The translations under genes were made by a program, and so were the position numbers. Below are positions 8,882 to 16,884 of a DNA stretch of 64,000 bases, one piece after another (position 1 is the stretch's first letter; each line of letters begins with the position of its first letter). Under the pieces are notes generated by a model. That model made no database searches and had not been told where the DNA came from. It saw only the letters and a list, made by a program, of their open reading frames with translations. The stretch comes from Nocardia concava NBRC 100430 (GTDB lineage Bacteria > Actinomycetota > Actinomycetes > Mycobacteriales > Mycobacteriaceae), in contig NZ_BAFX01000124.1 in NCBI RefSeq assembly GCF_000308815.1, positions 1 to 64,000 on the forward strand, in the 5' to 3' direction.

Positions 8882-9187
8882 GTGGCAACCACGCAGGAAG
8901 AAATCGTCGCAGGCATCGCCGAGATCATCGAGGAGGTCACCGGAATCGAAGCCCACGAGGTGACATTCGAGAAATCCTTCGTCACCGACCTCGACATCGA
9001 CTCCCTCTCCCTGGTCGAGATCGCCGTCCAACTCGAGGACAAATACCAGGTGAAGGTCCCCGACGAAGACCTCGCCAGCCTGCGCACCGTAGGCGACGCC
9101 GTCACCTACGTCCAGAAGATGGAAGCCGAAAAGCCCCAACTCGCAGCGGAAATGGAGGCCAAGTTCAAGGAAGCCCAACCGGAATGA
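8882..9187 (+). CDS. Acyl carrier protein (AcpM-like)
   Basis: A 101-residue acyl carrier protein starting at GTG 8882 (VATTQEEIVAGIAEIIEEV) with an AGGAAAGG ribosome site. The phosphopantetheine attachment motif DLDIDSLSLVE puts the carrier serine at residue 41. The highly charged C-terminal extension after residue 80 resembles mycobacterial AcpM, the FAS-II carrier, more than a short primary ACP. It overlaps the following SRPBCC gene by 4 bases. The lone setting away from a fabD-kasA locus, beside a MerR regulator, suggests an extra, conditionally expressed carrier. Confidence 0.9.
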   Translation: MATTQEEIVAGIAEIIEEVTGIEAHEVTFEKSFVTDLDIDSLSLVEIAVQLEDKYQVKVPDEDLASLRTVGDAVTYVQKMEAEKPQLAAEMEAKFKEAQPE

Positions 9188-9636
9188 TCGCCGACACTCA
9201 CCTGAACCCCGCCGCCGTCGAACTCGGAACCTACTTCCCCCAACCCCGGGAAGCCGTCTGGCGCGCCCTGACCGACCCGGACCTCCTGGAACGCTGGCTA
9301 CTCCGCCCCACCGGCTTCACCGCCGCCCCCGGAACCCACTTCCGCTTCACCACCCCCGAGTCCCCAATAGACGAAATCCTCTGCGAGGTCCTGACCGCCC
9401 GCCCCCACGAACAACTCACCTACACCTGGCTACACCCCCAATCCATCGACCCCGTCCGCTTACTCATCGACTGGACCCTCCACCCCCAGGGCCACGGCAC
9501 CCGACTCCTCCTCACCCAAACCGGTTTCAACATCGAGGACCGCCGCCAGAAGATGATCCGCAACGCCACCGAACGCAGCTGGAAGCGCCGAGTCCTGCCG
9601 AAACTGATCGAGGTGATCCACCAACGACGTCCCTGA
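9184..9636 (+). CDS. SRPBCC/AHSA1-type lipid-binding domain protein
   Basis: A 150-residue single-domain START-like protein. The N-terminal pattern LGTYFPQPREAVWRALTDP and the central TRLLLTQTGF are typical of AHSA1-type SRPBCC domains, which bind hydrophobic ligands in a helix-grip cavity. Its ATG overlaps the stop of the acyl carrier gene (ATGA), so the two are translationally coupled. Coupling suggests that it acts on, or senses, an acyl chain carried by that ACP; this is inference. Confidence 0.78.
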   Translation: MIADTHLNPAAVELGTYFPQPREAVWRALTDPDLLERWLLRPTGFTAAPGTHFRFTTPESPIDEILCEVLTARPHEQLTYTWLHPQSIDPVRLLIDWTLHPQGHGTRLLLTQTGFNIEDRRQKMIRNATERSWKRRVLPKLIEVIHQRRP

Positions 9637-9642
9637 CCGCGC

Positions 9643-9789
9643 ATGGGTATCCGCCGCCCACGGCAGCCGATACCCATCCCCGGCTGGCGCGCCGGCGGCC
9701 TCGGTATCGAAAGGATCGAGGTTCAGTCCCTGGAGGAAACCCGCGGCAAGATCGACGCGATCGACGCCCGAATCGTCGAATTGCCGTAA
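9643..9789 (+). pseudogene. Truncated inverted copy of the chorismate mutase 5' region
   Basis: A 48-codon frame from ATG 9643 to TAA 9787. It ends in SLEETRGKIDAIDARIVEL followed by Pro and stop, nearly the same as the first 20 residues of the chorismate mutase at 1-151. Homology extends upstream through the mutase leader, including the AAAGGATCG ribosome-site region, to the ATG equivalent to 233-235. Relative to the intact gene one base is missing at its start codon (TTCATG has become TTCAG), and everything after about residue 20 is gone. It is opposite in orientation and 9.5 kb away. It cannot make a functional mutase. Confidence 0.75.
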
Positions 9790-9899
9790 TCCCTAACCTG
9801 GCTGCGGGAGCGCCCCTATTTATGGGACTCCCGGCAGCGCGGGCCGATCGATAGCGTCGGTGGCGGTTCATTGTTCGCTGTCATTCGAAGGGATTCCTC

Positions 9900-10310
9900 A
9901 TGCTGCGATCGCGCAGGCCCGCGGCGGCCGCGATTTCTACGTTGGGCGCGATGGTGGCCGCCCTGGTGCTGACCGCCCCCACCGCGTCTGCCGGGATCAC
10001 AGATTTCAAAGTGACGGCGCCCTGGGATCCGGGGGTCTTCGTCGCAGGCTGCACCTATTTCGCGCAGGCGACGACCGAGCCCGGCGCGTACGTCAGCTTC
10101 TACGACAGCCAGGACGGCGAATTCGATCCGCCGAGCGCGATCGAGGCCGGCGACAACGGTTTCGTCGCCGCCACTTGGACGCCGCACACTGCTGGTTCGC
10201 ACCTGGTGCACGCCGTGCAGATCGGCGCTGAGCAGTCCATCAGGATCGAGGTCCGTCCCGGCGGACCCGAGGACTGCGCCGGGATCGCCCCAATGCACCT
10301 GGATCACTGA
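9900..10310 (+). CDS. Small secreted protein of unknown function
   Basis: A 136-residue protein with a clear Sec signal (Arg-rich start, hydrophobic stretch, cleavage after ASA near residue 30). The mature part has two cysteines (AGCTYF and EDCAG) that could form one disulfide. A beta-rich, Ig-like pattern is suggested by WTPHTAGSHLVHAVQ. I do not recognise a family. A GAAGGGA ribosome site is near the ATG. It ends close to the convergent ECF sigma factor gene. Confidence 0.75.
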   Translation: MLRSRRPAAAAISTLGAMVAALVLTAPTASAGITDFKVTAPWDPGVFVAGCTYFAQATTEPGAYVSFYDSQDGEFDPPSAIEAGDNGFVAATWTPHTAGSHLVHAVQIGAEQSIRIEVRPGGPEDCAGIAPMHLDH

Positions 10311-10332
10311 TAACCCTGGACCCCCATCTGTT

Positions 10333-11292
10333 TCAGCGGTGGAGCGGGGTCTCGGTGTGGAGGCGGGAGAGTTTGCAGGGGTTGCGGAGGGAGTAGAGGG
10401 CGGTGATGAGGCCGTTGTCGACTCGGACGGCGAGCATGGTGTCGATCTCGTCGTCGAGGCGGAGGATCAGGGCGGGGTGGCCGTTGACTTGGGCCGGTTC
10501 CAGGGAACGAGAGGCCAGGTTGGAGAGGCCGACAGACAGGAGGGCGGCTACGGCTTCGGCGCCGATGATGGGGGTTAGGGCGGCTTGGGCGATGCCGCCG
10601 CCGTCGCCGAGGAAGACGACGTCGGGGGCGAGGATGTCGACGAGGTGTTGGAGGTCGCCGGTTTCTATGGCGCGTTGGAAGGCGGCCACCGCATCGCGGG
10701 TATCTGCCGGGGAGACAACGCCTCTGGGGCGGCGGGCGGCGACGTGGGAGCGGGCTCGGTAGGCGAGTTGGCGGACGGCGGTGGGGGTTTTCGAAACGGC
10801 TTCGGCGATTTCGTCGTAGTCGAGGGTGAAGACCTCGCGGAGGACGAAGACGGCTCGTTCCAGTGGGGCGAGGGTTTCGAGGACCAGAAGCATTGCCATG
10901 GAGAGGTTTTCGGCGAGTTCGATGTCGTCGGCCACGTCGGGGGCGGTGCGCAGGGGTTCGGGGAGCCAGGGGCCGACGTAGGACTCCTTGCGGCGGCCCA
11001 GGGTGCGCAGACGGTCGAGGGACTGGCGGGTGGTGATGCGGACCAGGTAGGCGCGCGGGTCCGCGATGGTCGCCAGGTCGACGCCGATCCAGCGCAGCCA
11101 TGCCTCCTGCAGCACGTCCTCGGCGTCGGCGGCCGAACCGAGCATCTCGTAGGCCACCGTGAACAGCAGATTGCGGTGCGCCACAAAGGCTTCGGTGGCG
11201 GGGTCCGGCCGACCGGGACGGTGCCCATCCGCTCCGCGGCGGTGCTCGTCCCCGCCGCGATCATCGGGTGTGGTCTGCGGCATTGCGGACAT
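10333..11292 (-). CDS. ECF sigma factor with C-terminal SnoaL-like domain (SigJ/ECF41 type)
   Basis: Encodes 319 residues. The sigma-2 region (TVAYEMLGSAADAEDVLQE) and sigma-4 region (LREVFTLDYDEIAEAV) form the N-terminal half. After about residue 195 a SnoaL/NTF2-like domain follows (AAFQRAIETGDLQHLVDILAPDV). In ECF41-type factors this domain replaces an anti-sigma factor and controls activity in cis. The start at 11292 has AGGAG five bases upstream. It is divergent from a carboxymuconolactone decarboxylase gene, the usual ECF41 partner and target. Confidence 0.88.
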   Translation of the reverse strand: MSAMPQTTPDDRGGDEHRRGADGHRPGRPDPATEAFVAHRNLLFTVAYEMLGSAADAEDVLQEAWLRWIGVDLATIADPRAYLVRITTRQSLDRLRTLGRRKESYVGPWLPEPLRTAPDVADDIELAENLSMAMLLVLETLAPLERAVFVLREVFTLDYDEIAEAVSKTPTAVRQLAYRARSHVAARRPRGVVSPADTRDAVAAFQRAIETGDLQHLVDILAPDVVFLGDGGGIAQAALTPIIGAEAVAALLSVGLSNLASRSLEPAQVNGHPALILRLDDEIDTMLAVRVDNGLITALYSLRNPCKLSRLHTETPLHR

Positions 11293-11456
11293 GGTGGCTC
11301 CTGGTCTGTTGCGATCTCCCCCACCAGACGCCGGAACCAGCCATCGCATAACACCGAATGGCAGTGGTTCACGTCACATCGCGAACGCTGTTACGGCAGT
11401 GGGGGTCTCGCCGTCTTGTGGTCGTTCGATTCAGCACCGCGAGTAAGGACCACATC

Positions 11457-11942
11457 ATGGAACCCCGTATCGACCTCAATGCCAACGCCCTCGGCGCCAA
11501 GATCGGCAAGCGGTTCGCCAACACCAGCATGGCGATCATGCAGTCGGGCCTGCCGAAATCACTGATGGAGCTGGTGGAGTTGCGGGCCAGTCAGATCAAC
11601 GGCTGCGGCTACTGCGTCGACGCCCACAGCAAGGAACTGGCGGCCGCGGGCGAACCGGCCGTCCGGATCAACCTGGTCGCGGCCTGGCGCGAATCCACCG
11701 TGTTCACCGAGGCCGAGCAGGCCGCCCTGGCGCTGGCCGAGGAGGGCACCCGAATGGCCGACGCGAATCACGGTGTCTCGGACCGGACCTGGGAGCTGGT
11801 GCGCAAGCATTACGACGACGAGCAGATCACCGCGCTGGTCTACCTGATCGCGATGATCAATGCCGCCAACCGACTGCTGGTGATCACCGAGACCAAGGGT
11901 GGCTCCTATCAGGCCGGAACCTTCGAGGCGATGGAGAACTGA
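11457..11942 (+). CDS. Carboxymuconolactone decarboxylase/AhpD-family protein
   Basis: A 161-residue all-helical AhpD-like protein. The redox motif NGCGYCVDAH gives Cys50, Cys53 and His57, the CxxC-xxx-H centre of alkylhydroperoxidase AhpD and related disulfide reductases. The start at ATG 11457 has AAGGA upstream. The divergent ECF41-type sigma factor is its expected regulator. CGTCACA at 11372-11378 is close to the TGTCACA -35 element reported for ECF41 promoters, but I could not find a convincing CGTC -10 at the right distance. Confidence 0.88.
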   Translation: MEPRIDLNANALGAKIGKRFANTSMAIMQSGLPKSLMELVELRASQINGCGYCVDAHSKELAAAGEPAVRINLVAAWRESTVFTEAEQAALALAEEGTRMADANHGVSDRTWELVRKHYDDEQITALVYLIAMINAANRLLVITETKGGSYQAGTFEAMEN

Positions 11943-11963
11943 GACGCGATGGAGAACTGAGAC
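11928..11963 (+). repeat. Perfect 18-bp tandem duplication across a stop codon
   Basis: The 18 bases beginning GCGATGGAGAAC and ending TGAGAC occur twice head to tail (11928-11945 and 11946-11963). The first copy holds the last codons and the TGA of the AhpD-family gene, so the second copy is untranslated. It looks like a recent slippage duplication. Confidence 0.9.
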
Positions 11964-11988
11964 GCCATCACGACGGGTGCCGGGGTGC

Positions 11989-13131
11989 CTAGCTGATGCC
12001 GAGCCGCGAGGTGCAGGCCGGCCAGGCGCCCCAGCCCTGGCGGGCGCGGGTGACCTCGGCGATGGCGATCTGCTCCTCGCGGGTCGCCAGGTCCGCGCGC
12101 GGGGCGTACTTGGTGCCGCCCTGGCGTTCCCAGGTGCTCTGGTCGAACTGGATGCCGCCGTAGTAGCCGTTGCCGGTGTTCACCGCCCAGTTGCCGCCGG
12201 ATTCACACTTGGCCAGCGCGTCCCACGTGGAGCCGTCGCGAACCTCGGGCACCTCGGTGCCGGGCTTCGCGCCCTTGCGGACGGTCTTGGGCTGGGCGGG
12301 AACGATCACGGTGGACTTGAGCGGATCCTTGGCCGCCTCATGCCCGTTCACGATGGACACCGCGAAAGTCACGTCCTGCGTGCCCGGTACGCCGGGATTC
12401 TCGACGATCGTGCGGCTCATATTGAGCGTCGGATCCTCGATGATGTTCTCCGTCGGATCCAATGGCACCCGCTCCGTGCGGTTCTCGACCACCTTGCGGG
12501 TGACGGTGATCTTCATGCCGTCGGTGAGCGGCGTGTTCGCCGCCGGCTGCACGAAGTCCTGATTGACCAGCGGGCGGCCCTGCACCTGCAGCAGTTCGCC
12601 GACGGTCGGCGCGGCCAGGCGGACCAGCGAGGCGGGAACTCCGTTGTCGGACAACTCGACCGTGCGCGGATTGGTGATCAGCAACTGCGCGCCCTCGAGC
12701 GGCAGCGGGCTGGGCCGGGCGGGCGAGGTGAAGACATCGCCCGGAAAGTTCAGCTTGGTGACGGCCTCGGCCACGGTGAGCGCGGTGGTCCACGCCTTGG
12801 ACGGGGTGCCGTCGACGATGAGCGAGACCTCGCGGGCGCGGTTCAGCGTGATGGTCTCGCCGTCGCTGATATGTGCTCCGGCGGTGGGCGATACGTCGTC
12901 GCGATTGGTGAGCAGGTAGCCCGCGTCCTTGAGCGCGCCCCGCACATCGCCGCGCATGGTGGATTCGACGAACTTCTTGCCGTCGACCACGAAGGTGACC
13001 TGCTTCTTGCTCATGATGGCCAGGCCCGCCCCGGCGATGAGCGTGACGAGCATCGCCGCGATGGCCCCGTACAACATCGGGGAACGCGACGAGTTGATCT
13101 TCGCCAAAGCGTGCATCGGAAATCCCGGCAT
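11989..13131 (-). CDS. rpfB: Resuscitation-promoting factor RpfB
   Basis: A secreted or membrane-anchored cell-wall lytic transglycosylase that promotes regrowth of dormant cells. A single hydrophobic anchor (MLYGAIAAMLVTLIAGAG) is followed by three DUF348 repeats (about residues 45-195), a G5 domain (about 200-275, containing ENPGVPGTQDV) and the Rpf catalytic domain. The catalytic Glu is in WDALAKCESGGNW, and the domain ends GWGAWPACTSRLG. Length is about 380 residues, as in M. tuberculosis RpfB. An alternative GTG start at 13137 adds two residues. No Shine-Dalgarno is visible, and a -10 element lies just upstream, so the transcript may be nearly leaderless. Confidence 0.95.
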   Translation of the reverse strand: MPGFPMHALAKINSSRSPMLYGAIAAMLVTLIAGAGLAIMSKKQVTFVVDGKKFVESTMRGDVRGALKDAGYLLTNRDDVSPTAGAHISDGETITLNRAREVSLIVDGTPSKAWTTALTVAEAVTKLNFPGDVFTSPARPSPLPLEGAQLLITNPRTVELSDNGVPASLVRLAAPTVGELLQVQGRPLVNQDFVQPAANTPLTDGMKITVTRKVVENRTERVPLDPTENIIEDPTLNMSRTIVENPGVPGTQDVTFAVSIVNGHEAAKDPLKSTVIVPAQPKTVRKGAKPGTEVPEVRDGSTWDALAKCESGGNWAVNTGNGYYGGIQFDQSTWERQGGTKYAPRADLATREEQIAIAEVTRARQGWGAWPACTSRLGIS

Positions 13132-13140
13132 GGTCACAGT

Positions 13141-13169
13141 ACGATAACGAGGGGGTCAGGGATTGACAA
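13141..13169 (-). promoter_or_regulatory. rpfB: Candidate rpfB promoter
   Basis: Read on the minus strand, TTGTCA (13169-13164) and TATCGT (13146-13141) are 17 bases apart. Initiation about 7 bases downstream of the -10 would fall near 13134, only 3 bases before the ATG at 13131. That would give an almost leaderless rpfB mRNA and would explain the missing ribosome site. Confidence 0.4.
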
Positions 13170-13326
13170 CCACTACCGGCGGAACTGCGGGGACGAAAAT
13201 TACGACCCGATATCGAACCGCAGGTAAATCACGATCGCGGCAGATCATAGTGAGCCATGCCACACCATCACAACTCGTGTCGCGGACACGCAGTAATGGT
13301 GCGAACGCGAAAAAACGTGCGAGAGA

Positions 13327-14154
13327 TCAGATTCCGTAGACGCGCCTGGCGTTGGCGGTGGTGATCTTGGCGAGTTGCACCGGATCCTGTTCGCGCAGTT
13401 CCGCGAGCGCGCGCACGGTGAACGGCAGCATGTACGACTCGTTGGGCGCGCCGCGGAACGGATGCGGGGTCAGGAATGGCGCATCCGTTTCGACCAGAAT
13501 CAGTTCGTCCGGAACGAGTTTCGCCGCCTCGCGCAATTCATGCGCATTCTTGAAACTGACCGTGCCCGAAAAGCTCAGCACATAGCCCTCTTCCACGCAG
13601 GCCTGCGCCATGTTCGCGTCCGAGGAGAAGCAGTGGAAGATCACGGTCTCCGGCGCGCCCTCGTCCAGCAGCACGGTCAGCAGATCGTGATCGGCCTCAC
13701 GATTGTGGATCATGAGCGGCTTGCCGAGCCGCTTCGCGAGATCGATATGCCAGCGGAAGCCCTCGACCTGATCCTCGATCTCGGCGCAGCCGTCGAGCTT
13801 GCCGGGCCAGTAATAGTCGAGACCGGTCTCCCCCACCGCGACCACGCGCGGGTCCGCGGCGAGCTGTTCGAGCTCGGCCTTGGCGGCATCGTCGAGGTGA
13901 TTGGCGCGGGTCGGGTGCAGCGCGACCGCCGCGTAGACCCGATCGTCCCAGTTCGCCGCCCGGACCGCGAAGCGCGCGGCCTCCAGATCGTCGGCGACGG
14001 TCACGATCTCCCGCACCCCCACCGCACGGGCCCGCTCCACCAGCGCCGCAACCGATTCCGGATCGGTCGCCCCGCAGGCGTCGATATGGGTGTGCGCGTC
14101 GATCAGCGGCGACAGCGGCTGCGGCGGCTCGGGCGCGGGTCGGCGGCCGCTCAT
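13327..14154 (-). CDS. tatD: TatD family metal-dependent hydrolase
   Basis: A 275-residue TIM-barrel nuclease/hydrolase. The metal ligands are evident: DAHTHID near residue 20, GETGLDYYW, MIHNREA, HCFSSD and the terminal-region VETDAPFLTPHP. TatD family members are Mg-dependent 3'-5' deoxyribonucleases. GGAG lies 8 bases before the ATG at 14154. It is upstream of rpfB on the same strand with a 172-base gap and divergent from metG, the same arrangement as M. tuberculosis Rv1007c-Rv1009. Confidence 0.93.
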   Translation of the reverse strand: MSGRRPAPEPPQPLSPLIDAHTHIDACGATDPESVAALVERARAVGVREIVTVADDLEAARFAVRAANWDDRVYAAVALHPTRANHLDDAAKAELEQLAADPRVVAVGETGLDYYWPGKLDGCAEIEDQVEGFRWHIDLAKRLGKPLMIHNREADHDLLTVLLDEGAPETVIFHCFSSDANMAQACVEEGYVLSFSGTVSFKNAHELREAAKLVPDELILVETDAPFLTPHPFRGAPNESYMLPFTVRALAELREQDPVQLAKITTANARRVYGI

Positions 14155-14242
14155 GCGCGCACTCCGGAAGAGCGGCGGGCGACACTTGCCACGGGGATAT
14201 TCACGCGAGCGACGAAGGACACGCAGATAGAGTAGACACACC

Positions 14243-15802
14243 ATGAGCGCATCCGAACGCCCCGCCTTTTACCTCACCACGGCCATCGCGTACCCGAACG
14301 GCGCCCCGCACATCGGGCACGCCTACGAGTACATCTCCTCCGATGCCCTGGCCCGCTTCAAACGGCTGGACGGCTTCGATGTGTTCTATATGACCGGCAC
14401 CGACGAGCACGGCCAGAAGGTGCAGCAGGCCGCCAAGGCCGCCGGTCTCCCGGAGCAGGAGTACGCCTCGCGCAACTCCGATGTCTTCGAGGCCATGGAC
14501 AAGGCGCTCGACATCTCCTTCGACCGGTTCATCCGCACCACCGACGAGGATCACCTCGCCGCGTCGGTCGCGATCTGGAACCGGATGGTCGAGGCGGGCG
14601 ACATCTACCTCGACACCTACGCCGGCTGGTACTCGGTGCGCGACGAGGCCTTCTACACCGAGGAGGAGACCACCGTCCTCGAGGACGGCACCCGCATCTC
14701 CACCGACACCAAGACCCCGGTGGAGTGGACCGAGGAGTCGAACTACTTCTTCCGCCTGTCCAAGTACCAGGACAAGCTGCTCGAGCTGTACGAGACGCAT
14801 CCGGAGTTCATCGCTCCCGCGACCCGGCGCAACGAGATCGTCTCCTATGTGAAGGCGGGGCTGAAGGATCTGTCGATCTCCCGCACCACCTTCGACTGGG
14901 GTGTGCCGGTGCCGGGGCATCCCGAGCACGTCATGTACGTGTGGGTGGACGCGCTCACCAACTACCTGACCGGCGCGGGCTTCCCGAACACGGATTCGGC
15001 GTCGTTCCAGAAGTATTGGCCCGCGGATCTGCACATCATCGGCAAGGACATCTCGCGGTTCCACACCGTGTACTGGCCCGCGTTCCTGATGAGCGCCGGA
15101 ATCGAGCTGCCCAAGCGGGTTTTCGTGCACGGCTTCGTCAACTACAAGGGCGAGAAGATGTCCAAGTCGGTCGGCAATGTGGTCGATCCGATGGATCTGG
15201 TGGAGACCTTCGGGCTCGACGCCGTGCGCTTCTTCCTGCTGCGCGAGATCTCCTACGGGCAGGACGGGTCCTACAGCGAGGAGGCCATCATCGGCCGGAT
15301 CAACTCCGATCTGGCCAACGAGTACGGCAACCTCGCGCAGCGCTGCCTGAAGATGGTGGGCCGCGACTTCGGCGGCGTGGTGCCGACTCCCGGTGAGTTC
15401 ACCGAGGACGACAAGGCGCTGCTGGAACGCGCTGGCAACCTGCTGGCGAACGTCCGCGCCGAATTCGACCAGCAGCAGATCCATCTCGGCCTGGAACAGC
15501 TGTGGCTCACCCTCGGTGAGACCAACCGCTACTTCTCCGCCCAGGCCCCGTGGACGCTGGCCAAGTCCGGCACGCCGGAGGACGTGGCCCGCGAGGGCAC
15601 CATCCTCTACGTGACCATGGAGGTGCTGCGCATCGTCTCGATCCTGGTCCAGCCGGTCATCCCGGCCTCGGCCGCCAAGATCCTCGACCTGCTCGGCGCC
15701 ACCGACCGCACCTTCGCCGACATCGCCACCCCCCTCGTCCCGGGCGCGGCCCTGCCGGAGCCGGAAGTGGTCTTCCCGAAGTACGTCGCCCCCAAGGCGT
15801 AA
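14243..15802 (+). CDS. metG: Methionyl-tRNA synthetase
   Basis: A 519-residue class I aminoacyl-tRNA synthetase. The ATP signature APHIGHAY (HIGH-type motif, residues 23-26) and KMSKS (residues 305-309) are both intact. The connective region lacks a four-cysteine zinc knuckle, fitting the short single-polypeptide MetG of actinobacteria. An anticodon-binding helical domain follows (FSAQAPWTLAKSG). It charges initiator and elongator tRNA-Met. It is divergent from tatD, and a strong GC hairpin follows the stop. Confidence 0.97.
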   Translation: MSASERPAFYLTTAIAYPNGAPHIGHAYEYISSDALARFKRLDGFDVFYMTGTDEHGQKVQQAAKAAGLPEQEYASRNSDVFEAMDKALDISFDRFIRTTDEDHLAASVAIWNRMVEAGDIYLDTYAGWYSVRDEAFYTEEETTVLEDGTRISTDTKTPVEWTEESNYFFRLSKYQDKLLELYETHPEFIAPATRRNEIVSYVKAGLKDLSISRTTFDWGVPVPGHPEHVMYVWVDALTNYLTGAGFPNTDSASFQKYWPADLHIIGKDISRFHTVYWPAFLMSAGIELPKRVFVHGFVNYKGEKMSKSVGNVVDPMDLVETFGLDAVRFFLLREISYGQDGSYSEEAIIGRINSDLANEYGNLAQRCLKMVGRDFGGVVPTPGEFTEDDKALLERAGNLLANVRAEFDQQQIHLGLEQLWLTLGETNRYFSAQAPWTLAKSGTPEDVAREGTILYVTMEVLRIVSILVQPVIPASAAKILDLLGATDRTFADIATPLVPGAALPEPEVVFPKYVAPKA

Positions 15803-15811
15803 GAAGAGTCC

Positions 15812-15845
15812 GGTGCCGCCCGCCCCCCTTCGGCGGGCGGCCACC
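15812..15845 (+). terminator. metG terminator hairpin
   Basis: The arms GGTGCCGCCCGCC (15812-15824) and GGCGGGCGGCCACC (15832-15845) pair with one bulge around a short CCCCTTC loop, just after the metG stop. No T-run follows, as is usual for high-GC actinobacterial terminators. Confidence 0.65.
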
Positions 15846-15922
15846 GAGTCACACCCGTAGATCGCGGGTGGAGATTCCCCTCCGAACTCCACCATCGGAA
15901 CGGGAATGCCGTGAACACACCA

Positions 15923-15952
15923 CTGCCCGATCCGCGGAATCGGATCGGGCAG
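15923..15952 (-). terminator. Hairpin downstream of the XRE trio
   Basis: A perfect 12-bp inverted repeat, CTGCCCGATCCG (15923-15934) and CGGATCGGGCAG (15941-15952), has a 6-base loop. It lies between the convergent ends of metG and the XRE operon and could terminate the latter. The rest of 15846-16077 shows nothing recognisable. Confidence 0.5.
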
Positions 15953-16077
15953 CAGTTGATCTCGCCGAACAAGGATCCGATCCCCTTGCGCCCCCGGTCA
16001 ACCCGGAGAACCGGCACGAATTGGGGCACCAACTCCCACCAGCGGATCCTGGCGGAAAATTATTCGCGCGTGACGGA

Positions 16078-16884
16078 TCAGCGGGCGATGGGCGGTTCCA
16101 CCGAGGGACTCGGGTCGGCCCGCGGGGTCAGCATGAACAGCTGATACGGGCAGTTGTCAGGATGCCAGGCGTTGTACGAGCGCATGGTCAGCGAGATCTG
16201 GCCGCCGGACTCCGGATCGCGAACCAGCACCAGCGAGTCGTTGAACGCCTCTTCGCTGAGATCGGTGGTCCACAACCGCTCGAAATCCGGATTCGACCGA
16301 CAGGTATCGAGAATCTGCGCCAGCCGCTCGGGCGCGACGGTCCCCGGCGCGTTCACTCGCAGGATGAAGAGCAGCCGATGCACGATCAGCTCCCAATTGA
16401 TCAGCACCTCACGCGCGATCGGCACCGTCATCATCTGCTCGATGACATTCGCGGGCCGTTCGGCATCCGCATCCGCCGGAATGAGCCACGGAAATGCCTC
16501 CCGCGCAGCCTGATTCGCCGCGAGAATCTCGTACTCGGGCGTCCGGTGATAGAACGCCGGAAACGGCAGCGCCTCCAGATGCTCGATATCCTCCGCCCGC
16601 AACACCGGCGGCCACACCCCCGCCTCCACCGCCGACGGAATCGGCATAGCCAGCGAAGCCATCTTCCGCAACAGCCAAACCGGAGCCTGCATAGCCCTGG
16701 ACCAGTCCTTCAACCGATCCGGCGACATCGGCCGCTCCCCACTCTCGAGCTTCCGATACAACGACAGACTCACGAACATCCGCCGCGCGACTTCCTCCTG
16801 CGTCAACCCCAGCGCCTCACGCCGATACCGCATGAACATCCCGAGCAAGGGCTGTTCCGGAACGGCCTGCACAGCACCGAACAT
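16078..16884 (-). CDS. XRE/MmyB-type regulator, paralogue 3
   Basis: A 268-residue regulator with an N-terminal XRE helix-turn-helix (RYRREALGLTQEEVARRMFVSLSLYRKLESG). A longer MmyB/MLTR-type ligand-binding domain follows (FPAFYHRTPEYEILAANQAA, then NVIEQMMTVPIAREVLINWE). In related proteins this PAS-like domain binds fatty-acid-like molecules. Its ATG overlaps the upstream paralogue's stop by one base (TGATG). Last gene of a three-gene tandem array. Confidence 0.85.
   Translation of the reverse strand: MFGAVQAVPEQPLLGMFMRYRREALGLTQEEVARRMFVSLSLYRKLESGERPMSPDRLKDWSRAMQAPVWLLRKMASLAMPIPSAVEAGVWPPVLRAEDIEHLEALPFPAFYHRTPEYEILAANQAAREAFPWLIPADADAERPANVIEQMMTVPIAREVLINWELIVHRLLFILRVNAPGTVAPERLAQILDTCRSNPDFERLWTTDLSEEAFNDSLVLVRDPESGGQISLTMRSYNAWHPDNCPYQLFMLTPRADPSPSVEPPIAR

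Noticed and set aside
8882..9187. The acyl carrier protein as part of the beta-lactone pathway
   Set aside because: 11 kb from the cluster and divergent from its own MerR; OleA uses acyl-CoA substrates. No sequence evidence for a link.
14201..15895. A 564-codon open frame antisense to metG
   Set aside because: metG is unambiguous on the plus strand; the antisense frame has no domain pattern.
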